Source: Arachnopeziza araneosa (lineage: Eukaryota > Ascomycota > Leotiomycetes > Helotiales > Arachnopezizaceae). From it: a DNA stretch of 64,000 nucleotides. The notes beneath the pieces were generated by a model that was not told the origin of the DNA, did not search any database, and saw only the letters and a list, made by a program, of their open reading frames with translations. Positions 11,197 to 20,752 of the stretch are shown one piece after another; position 1 is the first letter of the stretch; the number at the start of each line of letters is the position of its first letter. The DNA is taken from positions 87,537 through 151,536 of the forward strand of contig QYAI01000147.1 in the NCBI GenBank assembly GCA_003988855.1. The letters are read 5' to 3'. Made by a program: the position numbers and the translations under genes.

Positions 11197-13932
11197 ATGG
11201 ACCGCCGACACTACTACTGTAAGTTTCACAATTGCGACAAAAGCTTCTTACGCAAGGAACATCTCGCCCGCCATGAAAGAACCCACAATCCCACCGCCTT
11301 GCACATATGTCAAGTTTGCCAGAAAGAGTTTAATCGAAGGTGCGATCTCCTCCTCCAGATGTCCTCGAGTCCGTGGAACTTCTTCCAAACCACAGCTAAA
11401 CTTTCAGTGATTCTCTGTTACGACATCTTGCCCTTCACGGCGAATCTTATAAAACCGCGCCATCTGGACGAAGCAAACGAGCTTGTCTGAACTGCCGTGC
11501 CGGTAAGATCAAGTGCGACGGCAATGAGCAATGTTCTGGATGCCTCAAGAGAGGCGTTGATTGCCACTACCGTCAGCAAAGCGAAGTCATGAGAGCTACC
11601 TCTACAGAAAGTCAAAATCAGAGGAAATCTGCATCGCCAGTCGCCGAGCAATTTCAAGATCCAGGCTCTGAGACAATAGGTCACGCCCTTCTTCCACCGA
11701 TCAATGTGGAGCAGCCAAATCAAAATTCTCCAATTTGTGCCACAATTGATGTTAGCACCTCCACGGAAATCAAGTCTGCTGGTGTCATAAACTGGGGTTC
11801 TATCAAAGTTCGAAAGGATCCAGAAAACCCGTTCAAGAATGATGCATTGTCTGAACAGTATCTGAACTGTTACTTTCAAAACGTTCATCATCGATGGCCT
11901 CTCGTTGTAAGCTATTCCAAATATTTCATCTCCATTGTCAACTTCGTTCAGCTACCATCCCCAATTCTTGTGGAATATCGGAACCGTGTCTCAGCTTTTC
12001 GGAGAAAACTCGTGGACCGCTGACGTGTAACATCTTTAGCATAAAGCTTCTTATGTAACAACAGATGATGCACAATCTGTCAATTCTGGTAGGTCTCACA
12101 GTCTTAGACAAACAACCGCTTTTAAATATGGTGCTCGAGTTACTCTTAAGAGCATATATACATCGTCTTATCAGTCTTGCAATAGTCGTACTTTCCCTAA
12201 AGCATACTAAAGAAGTATACTAACTCTTAAATCCGGATTAAGCTATGAAGATGATTGGAGCATGGCTTACAGGAACCGAAGAATCTCAACAATATGCCCT
12301 TGATATTTATAGCAAGTTAATTGTAGAAACGCAGTCCCGACTGGTGAGTATTCATATGCTAAACGATAAGTCATTTTTTCAAGTAGGCTAAAATTCAATA
12401 ATAAGTGCAAGGTTACGTTCCAAGACCAATTTCAACAGTCTCTATCGTCTGGGACCTGTGAGACAGCCCTCCTCTGTATAGTTTTTGGACTATACTATGG
12501 CGTGAGATACCTCTTTCGTACACCAATATCATACTGATGGCATCTAGGAAGCTAGATCTCTCGCTCAGATATCCATACTGAGAAACATTCTTATCTCCTG
12601 TCTCCGAGCCGTGAGGTTCTTCCAGCCAGAAACCGCTTTTGTAGATGAGAGGCCTGGTTACTTCTTACCATTACATATATTGAAACTTGATTCCCGGGGA
12701 AGGTATGTCTTACCCGAAGAAGACAGTCTCTGTCCCAGTAATAACCCGATCTCAGGCTTGCTGCTTATTTGCTCAAGATAGATGGCTATTTAAGTATAAT
12801 ACAGAACCAGCCACCAGTTCTTACTCTAGAAGAATGCCACTTTCCAATGGTCAATTATATCCTGCTCTTGTTTCGCTCCTTCAATATTCAATTTCTTGAA
12901 ATATGTAATAAAACCAATACTAACTCCTCACAGCCTTCGACATTCTCATTGTATAATACAAATGGACTTCCAAATTTTGAACAACGTCTGACTGTCGAAC
13001 CAAGCTTCCGGGCCCAGACAAGCCTCTTCGATATGGTGCAGAGAGCAAATTCAGAAGTTTCCAATCAAACATCCACTCCATTATTAATTGAAGACCTCCA
13101 AATATGTATATGCTCGATGGAGTCAAGCATATGGATGCTTTCTGACCCTACCTGTTCGTCTAAAGATTGTGAGATAGGAGTTGTTTTACAAAAGGACGCT
13201 TTGAGACGACGTCTAGACATCCTAAAGCATCGTCTAGATCAATTCTCAAAGCAGGACGCCTATGACACCGAGACCTTCGAGCGAAATTACCATGGCTGGG
13301 AAGAAGACTCACATGGTCCAGCTGTCGAGCGTATCAAATCTCTCACCTTTGATACTACCATGCTCTATCGTTTGTTCAGCTTACATTTACAAGCTGATAT
13401 TGGATCTTTGACTCACTTGGCTAGGAATCAAGATTTGAGCAGTATCGAAAAATTATCTGAGCGTCATGGAAAGTTGAGAGAGCGTCGCAAACTGTCAGCA
13501 GGCTCCTGGGTAGGAACTGCAACAGCCCGGCAAGCGCTATGCCATGCTGTGGATATCCTCGTTTCTTTCCAAGATTTCCGAAAGGATGGTAACACTACGA
13601 AGCCTGACCCCGTAGCATATATTGCAATATCCACAGCAGCTTTGGTTGTCTGGGCCTATTGTACATTTGGGACAGATAGCTGTGAAACTTGCGTGCCTGG
13701 AATACGGCGTAGTGGGCATGTACTTGAGCTCACAGAATGGAGTGCTCAAGTGAATCCGCTAAACAAAGAAAAAGATACATGGATTGAGATAGGAGGTGCT
13801 TGTCAAGTATATTTACAGGGAATACAGATGTGTGGATGTGCTGCAGAATTTTACATGGCTCTTTTCAAGGACCAGTTACCTAACGAATGGGGTATTGCTG
13901 ATGTTATTGGGCCTAGAATCTTTAAAAAATAA
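11197..13932 (+). CDS. Transcription factor with two C2H2 fingers plus a Zn2Cys6 cluster
   Basis: Supported exons: 11197-11339, 11408-11906, about 12245-12343, 12412-12501, 12548-12702 and 12756-13932. The ATG at 11197 (MDRRHYYCK) fits better than the one at 11176. Exon 1 encodes finger 1 (YCKFHNCDKSFLRKEHLARH) and half of finger 2, and exon 2 completes it (DSLLRH). The binuclear cluster then follows: CLNCRAGKIKCDG, then CSGCLKRGVDC. The C-terminal part (MIGAWLTGTEESQQYAL, then LLKIDGYLSIIQNQPPVL) matches the fungal transcription-factor regulatory domain. The join between 11906 (RWPLV, donor GTAAGC) and 12245 is unresolved: the intervening ~340 nt are AT-rich with no clean exon, so the locus may be damaged there. 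Target genes are unknown. Confidence 0.7.
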
Positions 13933-14202
13933 AACAGATGAGAAGGCGATGCAAGGGAAAACTGCATTGCCTCAATTTAGAGGATGACACATTGAAAAAG
14001 AATACTTAAAATAGTCGTTGAATTTTGAAGGATGAAATGTGAAATAGAGAAATACCAATCAGGATGCCGGATATTTGTTCCTCCGACCTCGGCACAAATT
14101 TGGCGCTAGCCTCCATCCCCCAAAAAAATAATTCAGCACCAAGTCTCCACCACCTCAAGCTCTCGAACCAGCCATTCCACCGTCTCAATCCCAACCGCCA
14201 GC

Positions 14203-14460
14203 ATGCATCTCATGTACACGCTCGACGAGAACGGAAAGCGCGTCTACACGCTCAAGAAGGTCGTCACGGGTGAGGTCACGAAATCCGCACACCCCGCGCG
14301 CTTCTCGCCCGACGACAAGTACTCGAGACACCGGGTCACGCTGAAGAAGAGATATGGGCTGCTCTTGACCCAACAAAGTAAGCTCTCTGCTGCAGTAGCT
14401 GGAGATGAATTCTGCTGACGGCTGGCCTCTGCAGAGGATCTCAAGGTTCTGGGGCAGTGA
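14203..14460 (+). CDS. NOP10: H/ACA snoRNP subunit Nop10
   Basis: Two exons, 14203-14377 and 14435-14460, encode 66 residues. The protein begins MHLMYTLDENGKRVYTLKK and contains SAHPARFSPDDKYSRHRV, both hallmarks of Nop10, and the size is right for the family. The intron (GTAAGC...CTGCAG) splits a Lys codon and the second exon adds KDLKVLGQ before the stop. Nop10 binds the pseudouridine synthase Cbf5 in H/ACA particles in the nucleolus and is needed for rRNA pseudouridylation and pre-rRNA processing. It converges with NOB1, another ribosome-assembly gene, across about 220 nt. Confidence 0.96.
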
Positions 14461-14680
14461 AGTGGTGAGGTGGGTTGGTGTTGAAGTTAAAATGTGTTGG
14501 AAGGGCCATTCACAAAATAGGATTTTGGGGAGTCGACGGGGGCGTTTAGGAGCATTCACGGTGGTCATACTACCATGACCGCCGCAGTGGGAAACGGCTC
14601 GCTTTATGGATTCAAAATTCCGAGTTTATGGTGAACACCAACAATGCACGCTCATCCTTTGAACCATTATTTGCGTGGTA

Positions 14681-16021
14681 TCACTTCCTCTTCTTCCCAT
14701 TCACATTCTTCCCTGCTCCAATCTTCACTCTACTTGTCTTTTCTCTGCCACCAGCCAAGATGCCTGGTAGGTAATCTTCATCCATTAGGTCCTTTTCCTT
14801 TCTTCTCCTCGCTCCCGTCATAGCCTGCACGTACTCCTTCTGGTCCTCAGCTAGGATCAAACCTTGCCCCCAACCTCCTTTGCCTCCTCCAGAAACAAGC
14901 TTTCCATTCGAGGAGCCTGCTACAGGTTTAGGTACACTGAAAACATTTCCTCGATTGTTCCATTGCATATTCTTCTTCAGATGAATCTTGAAACTTCCAT
15001 CTTTCTCCGTCGAGCATGATGTTCGCAACAGAGTAGGTTTTCCGCACCGTGGGCAAAATTGCTTGGTCATGTCCTTTGTAACCTGAAAGCAGGCGTGGCA
15101 TCGCAGCACCCACATTTTGAGCTGTCTTATTTGGTTGAAGGAGGTGGAGAGAAGATTGATGTTCATTCGCAGCAGGACATTTTGCATGGAGAAATCAGTT
15201 GTAATGATTGCAACCTGCATATTTTTTGGCTCCCTTTTTCCCTCACCAGGATTGTCATGTTTTTCCTGGTGCTTCTTTAGATTCGAAGGGGTAATCCATC
15301 CTTCTTCATCAGAATCTTCAATTTCATCCGAATCTTCTAAATCCTCAGCGGGAATATTTGGCAATTCAGCTTCCTCCATCTTCGGTCTAAGTTCCGTTTC
15401 TTCTGTTTGTGCTTCCGATACTGATGGCGACTCTTCAACAAAGATTTGAATATTTTCCATGGCCTTCTCTATCGTGCCGCATTGCTCATGACTTTTTGGT
15501 GCCACCACAGATGCAGGTATAGTTGTCCCCCATGCTCCTCTTCCTTCGGATTCGGAAGTATCTGGTGACTTTATGGCTGATGGCTCCGAATCCTCATTCA
15601 CTAGCAGAGGCTCAGATATCTTTTCTTTTAAGGGCTTTGGAGGTTCTCCATTAAGTCCCTTCTGACCAGGTGCACTGCGTAATCGCCAGTCTCCATGATT
15701 TCGATCGCATTCTAATTCATATGCCAACGCCATTAAATGTATATCGGGACGACTTAAAACTTCCAGATCTCCGGTCTTCCGCGCAAAATCTTGAATGAAT
15801 TTTATACTAGCCGCAGTCGGGGATCGTAAAGTCAAAAATGGCAGAAGGGTTGTTTCTAGCCGACTTCTTGTGACTGCATCTCGAATTTCATCGACGACGG
15901 CAGGGATTGTAAAGAGCGATTCAGCTTGTGCGAGAAGAGTTGATACAGGAGGGTCATTCTTGATAATGGGTCCCGAATCGATGACCAGGCTATGAACCAA
16001 TTTGGGGGTAGCAGTCGTCAT
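14681..16021 (-). CDS. NOB1: 20S pre-rRNA D-site endonuclease Nob1
   Basis: One uninterrupted ORF of 446 residues. The N-terminal PIN domain starts VHSLVIDSGPIIKN, with the first catalytic Asp in VIDSG. Later acidic positions lie in AVVDEIRDAVTRSR and LSRPDIHLMALAYELE. After a variable acidic linker comes the zinc ribbon CHACFQV...FCPRCGKPTLLR, then a Gly-rich stretch and a basic C-terminus ending NGKKRK. Nob1 cuts 20S pre-rRNA at site D to make the 18S 3' end in the cytoplasm. Length and domain order are normal. Confidence 0.95.
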   Translation of the reverse strand: MTTATPKLVHSLVIDSGPIIKNDPPVSTLLAQAESLFTIPAVVDEIRDAVTRSRLETTLLPFLTLRSPTAASIKFIQDFARKTGDLEVLSRPDIHLMALAYELECDRNHGDWRLRSAPGQKGLNGEPPKPLKEKISEPLLVNEDSEPSAIKSPDTSESEGRGAWGTTIPASVVAPKSHEQCGTIEKAMENIQIFVEESPSVSEAQTEETELRPKMEEAELPNIPAEDLEDSDEIEDSDEEGWITPSNLKKHQEKHDNPGEGKREPKNMQVAIITTDFSMQNVLLRMNINLLSTSFNQIRQLKMWVLRCHACFQVTKDMTKQFCPRCGKPTLLRTSCSTEKDGSFKIHLKKNMQWNNRGNVFSVPKPVAGSSNGKLVSGGGKGGWGQGLILAEDQKEYVQAMTGARRRKEKDLMDEDYLPGILAGGREKTSRVKIGAGKNVNGKKRK

Positions 16022-16767
16022 CTTGTTCGAGAGTGTAGTCTTGGTAGGGTATTTGAAGAACTACAAAAATATTCCAAAAAGACGACGGTTGCGGCGCACA
16101 GATCAGTGCGATAAGATAACATATGGCTGTCACGTGCCAAGGCCCAGTGGAATATCCCCAAATTGAAGTTCATGAGAAGGCTCTCGATTATCTACTCCTC
16201 TTGCACAACATAACGTCGAACCATGATGACCCTGACGTCAAGCTACTCTAATCAATGTTCCATGCTCATCCGACTACCCTAGAGCCATGCCAGACGCTCC
16301 TATCAAGATTACTTTAGCCTCACAGTTCCCCGCCCCCCAGATATCAATGGATCACCAGTTCACCATGCCGAACACTCCGCAATTGGGCGGCCAGGGAGGC
16401 TCTTGTTCTGAGCAAATCACAATCTAGGGATAGTCTCTGATTAAAACCTATTTCGGGTCTTCTGCTCGCAAACTTCCGGTGCATTTCTTTATGGCCCTCT
16501 TCGCTCGGCTTTCATCGGGTCAATCGAGCGTATCTAGGACCCAACCTCAGAAGCTGACTCCCTCCTGCTAAACCAGTCTCTGGAGATTGGACACTGACGG
16601 ACGAATGATTGCTATAGTTCCTTCCTATTTGAATGCCTCTACTCCTCTTTTCCATATAATCTTCTTCTTCTTCTTCTTCTTCTTCTTCGTCTTCCTATCT
16701 ACTCGCTTATTCTTCTTCCCGCTCCTGTCAAGTAACATAGTAAAGACCTTCATCCTCAACGGTCAAC
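16022..16767. other. Divergent intergenic region with CTT microsatellite
   Basis: Shared 5' region of NOB1 (minus) and the P450 gene (plus). It contains an uninterrupted (CTT)n run at about 16661-16688, about 80 nt upstream of the P450 ATG. No other gene seen. Confidence 0.6.
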
Positions 16768-18510
16768 ATGCTGTCCTCTACTTTGGCCAGCGGACAACTG
16801 CACCTCCTTGCCAACATTCTGTTAATTGCAATTCTGAGTACTATCGCATATGTAAGCTTTGCCAAATTAAAAGTAGTAATCTCTAACCAAATACAGGCCT
16901 TCGTACTTTCTGTCTACCGGGTCACATTACATCCTCTAGCAAAGTACCCGGGTCCATTATTGGCAAAGATAACAGATTGGTATTCTGTTTACCATGCTTG
17001 GAAGGGAGACAGGCACCTTGAATTTTGGAGATGCCACGAGAAATACGGTATAATGTCGTGAATTACTTCAGAAGGCCGCTCCTAACTTCTATAGGCAATA
17101 TTGTACGTTTCGGACCAAATAGCCTCTCAATCAACACCAACACCGCTTTAAAGACAATTTATGGGCACAGAGCCAATGTCCAGAAGTCCCAATTTTATTC
17201 TGTGTTCCCGCCGACTAAAGACACATTCAACACGCATAGCAGCATCAACAAAGCGAACCATGCTCGAAAGCGCAGAGTATTGTCGCATGCATTCTCAGAT
17301 AATGCTGTCAAGAGTATGGAAAAATATATCCTGGGCAACATTCGAACATTTTGTGATAGACTAGGTCAAATACAGCCACCAATGGAGAAGCCTTCCCAAA
17401 CAAAACAGTGGAGTTACCCCAAAAATCTGTCGGACTGGTGTAACTACTTGACGTTTGATGTTATGGGCGACCTCTGCTTTGGCAAGGCCTTTGAAATGCT
17501 GGAACATGAGGAAAATCGACATGTAATTGACCTCATTGGTAATGCTGCTCATATGCACTTGATTGTGAGTTTGATCTCCAGCTTTGTATAATCAGGACTC
17601 ATCATTATCTCAGCTGGGAACTAATCCAATGATCAAAACTCTGGGCCTGAATAAAGTGCTATTCCGCAAGATTTACAATATGAGGATGCAATACATGGCA
17701 TACAGTAAAGCTCAAGCAACTGAGAGGAGTAAAGTAGGCCTTGATACAGACCGTAAAGACTTCTTCTATTATCTCTTAAATGCCAGAGATCCGGAAACTG
17801 GGAAGGGCTTTACTGGCCCAGAACTTTGGGGGGAGAGTAATCTTCTCATAATTGCTGGTTCGGACACCACCTCCACTGCTCTAGCCTCGGCATTCTTCTA
17901 CCTCGTCCACAATCCGAATACTCTTCATAAGCTAAACGAAGAGATCAGGTCGAATTTCCAAGATATAGAAGATATATTCTCAGGCTCAGAGCTAAACTCA
18001 TGCGCTTACCTTCGAGCGGTTATTGATGAAGCAATGCGTCTTTCTCCACCAGTAGGAGGGATTCTTCCTCGAGAAGTTCTAACAGGTGGTCTCGATATCG
18101 ATGAGATTCATGTTCCCGAAGGAGTTGTGGTCGGTACTCCACACTACGCACTTCACCATAACTCGATTTATTTTCCATCGCCGTTCACCTTCAACCCAGA
18201 CCGTTGGATCGCAGAATCCTCACCAGAGGTCACAGAGGATAGCGTAGCGCTTGCCCAGTCTGCTTTTTCTCCCTTCAGTATTGGTCCCAGAGGATGTATT
18301 GGTAAAGGGTTAGCCTATAACGAGCTGACCACGGCTTTGGCCCGAGTTGTTCATCAGTATGATATGAAATTAGCAGATGGCATGATGGTTGGTGAGGGGA
18401 GTCCGGATATGGAATGGGGCAGACAGCGGAAAGGAGAATTTCAGCTGAGGGACTCGTTTACTAGTCTGAAGGACGGTCCCTACATTCAATTCCGGGAGCG
18501 GGAGCTATAG
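16768..18510 (+). CDS. Cytochrome P450 monooxygenase
   Basis: Three exons, 16768-17047, 17095-17564 and 17614-18510, give about 548 residues. The N-terminal hydrophobic anchor LLANILLIAILSTIAYVSFA indicates ER membrane insertion. HPLAKYPGPLLAKITDWY is the proline-rich hinge. The I-helix oxygen-activation motif is AGSDTTST, the K-helix ExxR is EAMRLSPP, the PERF-like segment is FNPDRWI, and the haem loop is FSIGPRGCIGKGLAYNE with the Cys ligand. The second exon joins the first at HEKYG|NIVRFGPNSLS. The C-terminus (FQLRDSFTSLKDGPYIQF) resembles fungal CYP65-like enzymes. The substrate is unknown and no reductase or polyketide gene lies nearby. Confidence 0.92.
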
Positions 18511-18977
18511 TGGTAAGCTTCACGGAGAATAGGACGACTTTAACATTAATTTTGTTACTTTAGCCAGCCTGCCTGTATTCTTAGTGGATAGGCAGGAGGT
18601 GGTGTTTTTGGTACGAGTGATTATTTGTGGTTCATAAATATTTCCACTTCATGCCTCTTAACGTTGAATCGAATATTGAAGTAGTTTAAGATACGGTTGA
18701 TAGGAATTTGTATATATCTGTTCTCAATCCTGAGAGCGAGCAATTAATTAGTTTGAGAGTTTCTCAATACCTATTCAAGTATAAATCGCCATTTATTTGG
18801 GCATTGACATGGATGGGTTTCCCCACTCGCCGAACTTCATACCACATTTTTTTATCCGAAAATCTCAAAATCTATCCGAGAAAAGTTGCTATATGCGAGA
18901 AAATCCGAGCCTTGAGTTTTCAAAAAGTTTGAAAATTTGCGAAGTGCAACAAAAAAAGAGAGAGAAGTGTGGAGTGT

Positions 18978-19060
18978 TTTACCAGAGTAGGAATTTGAAC
19001 CTGGTATTTACTTTGCAGTATATCAAGTTAAGTTCTCTAGGTTATTGAGCATATATACAT
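18978..19060 (-). ncRNA. Degenerate tRNA-like element
   Basis: On the minus strand there is a D-arm/A-box-like GCTCAATAACCTAGAG (near 19050-19035). About 35 nt later comes a B-box-like GGTTCAAATTCC (19003-18990), lying within a TACCAG/CTGGTA hairpin, and then a T7 run downstream (about 18952-18946). I cannot fold a proper acceptor or anticodon stem. It is best read as a decayed tRNA or tRNA-derived short repeat. Confidence 0.25.
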
Positions 19061-19127
19061 TATTATTTAATTATTTGTACCTACGTTGTAAGAAGTGTCT
19101 GAGTTCCATTCTGCAGTGCTCTTTATC

Positions 19128-19875
19128 TCACAGCCAGTCTTGGAACCATTATACCGCTCCTCGAAAAGCCCGCTCTTTAGCTATGCGTTCCTGCTTCACG
19201 CTCAAATCCCCTCTCACACTAAATCCATGATCTGTTTCACTAAAAACAGTACTCATCCATGTTGCCTTTTGGCTTGTCAATTTATCCTCCATCTCCCTTC
19301 TCTTTACTGGCGGTAAGATATCATCCGTCTCCGCTGCATAAATCGCCAACCGCTTTCCCTCTCTCAGTAAATCCACTTCTTCCATCGTAAAGAACGAGGG
19401 ATGATTCACAACACCCACATCAAGAACCCGGCGCCCATGAGTCTCATCACATACCTACCACCAAAGCAATACCCTACACCGCCGATCCTCACTTGCTCCC
19501 CGTACTCATTGCGAGCCCAACTTACAACCTTCTCCGATATAGGATCGGTAACTTTAGGCTTGTGTCTTCCTTTTCATCTCTCAAACTCATCGGGATCTTC
19601 CTCACTTGAAATTGTCGGGTCCAAGAGAGGAGCAGCACTTAGATCGAGATTTGGGTCCGAGAAATCTTCAGCCCGGGGAGCAACCACGCTTTTTGAGTCC
19701 GAAGGGAACTGAGCAGTGATATTTCTTGGCAGCCGAGCTTGACCTGCAAATTCATCCGGCATGAGCACCGGACAACGCAGATGAAAAGCGAATGAATCAG
19801 CGAGGATCTGGGCATTTGGGAGATAGATCCCATGAACTTCTGTTAGGAATAGGATGGTACGACTTTGGGTCTAGG
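19128..19875 (-). pseudogene. Dienelactone-hydrolase family pseudogene
   Basis: Read on the minus strand, the protein signature is clear: VHGIYLPNAQILADSF, then LMPDEFAGQ, VVSWARNEYGEQVRIGG, GYCFGGRYVMRLMGAG (the Cys nucleophile segment), DVGVVNHPSFFTMEEV and FSETDHGFSVRGDLS. It is broken four ways. A TGA at 19574-19576 stands where Trp is expected (FER*KGRHK). One base is missing near 19430 between MGAG and VLDVG. A TAA at 19149-19151 interrupts the C-terminus just before WFQDWL and its natural stop. The N-terminal third is missing behind a TAG. The three stops would each arise from a single C:G to T:A change. A functional protein cannot be made. Confidence 0.85.
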
Positions 19876-20752
19876 CGTCTAAGGTAGTTGTTTAATTATT
19901 ATTTGAGACTAGAGGGTGAGAAATGTAAGCTTCCATTCCGGATATCGAGATGATCTCCCCGTGAGGAGTACCATCCCATATTGCACTCGGCGTCGATGGG
20001 TCGCAGCATGGATGAACTGCTTTGTTCATCTGCGAAGGATCAGTGAACGTTTGGGGCTTGAAAGATATAAGGCTTGATCAGATCAAGCTACGCCCTTGCT
20101 ATGACATTCCAATAGAATAGCAAGCGAGTTAGTAAAAGGGCGTAGAACACCTAAAAAGGGACATGAGCTTGCATATATCGTTGGCTACTGCTAAAAGATA
20201 GAAATATAAGACTCAGGGGAATATGAGACCCTGACATCTGAAATCGTGAGTAGCCTCAAATAGCAGCTTTAGGGAACTGTGGAAAATAAACTTTATCACT
20301 CCGAAACAGAACAACACTTTTGTACCCTCAAGCCTTCAGTCTTTATAATACTAGCTCTATAGATCCATGCATTAAAGTATATTATACCTGCAAAATTGTC
20401 TAGCTAACAGAGGATGATCTCCTTGATTTGGCAAGCTGGATTCTTACCGGCTCATGCTTAAAGTTACATATAGTTTACCTAGGTAGTTGATCATTATTTG
20501 AGTCAAGATTTCATAAAGTTTTCTTCATTCTATTTCTGAAGTTGGTTTGGTGGTGGTCTTGATCCATCTATCGCTGTCCGTGAAGGAGAGCTTTCTGGGT
20601 AGGAAAGCCCCTGTTGGACTCCATCCCTCAAGTGGCCGTATTTCAGAGACCGCATAGTCGCTGTCAGATGCAACTCTCTAGAACTCATACAAAGTATCTC
20701 ATCTAAAGTGCACCCTTAATAGATATATCTGGAGAATCTCTCTCATTGATGC
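19876..20752. other. Gene-free stretch
   Basis: AT-rich and probably decayed DNA next to the pseudogene. No ORF with recognisable features. It holds the inverted repeats listed separately. Confidence 0.5.
20072..20144. repeat. Adjacent perfect and nested inverted repeats
   Basis: GCTTGATC-A-GATCAAGC at 20072-20088 is an 8-bp perfect palindrome with a 1-nt centre. Immediately after it, TACGCCCTT (20089-20097) pairs with AAGGGCGTA (20136-20144). Inside that, CTTGCTAT (20095-20102) pairs with ATAGCAAG (20117-20124). The two overlapping stems suggest a hairpin-forming element, perhaps the remains of a small inverted-repeat transposon. Confidence 0.55.

Noticed and set aside
10746..11197. Overlapping small frames in the NmrA/transcription-factor spacer
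   Set aside because: They run over the poly-G tract in several frames with Gly or Pro runs. Low-complexity artefacts.
16768..18510. Secondary-metabolite cluster around the P450
   Set aside because: The flanking genes are NOB1 and a pseudogene, with no backbone enzyme or transporter in the window.
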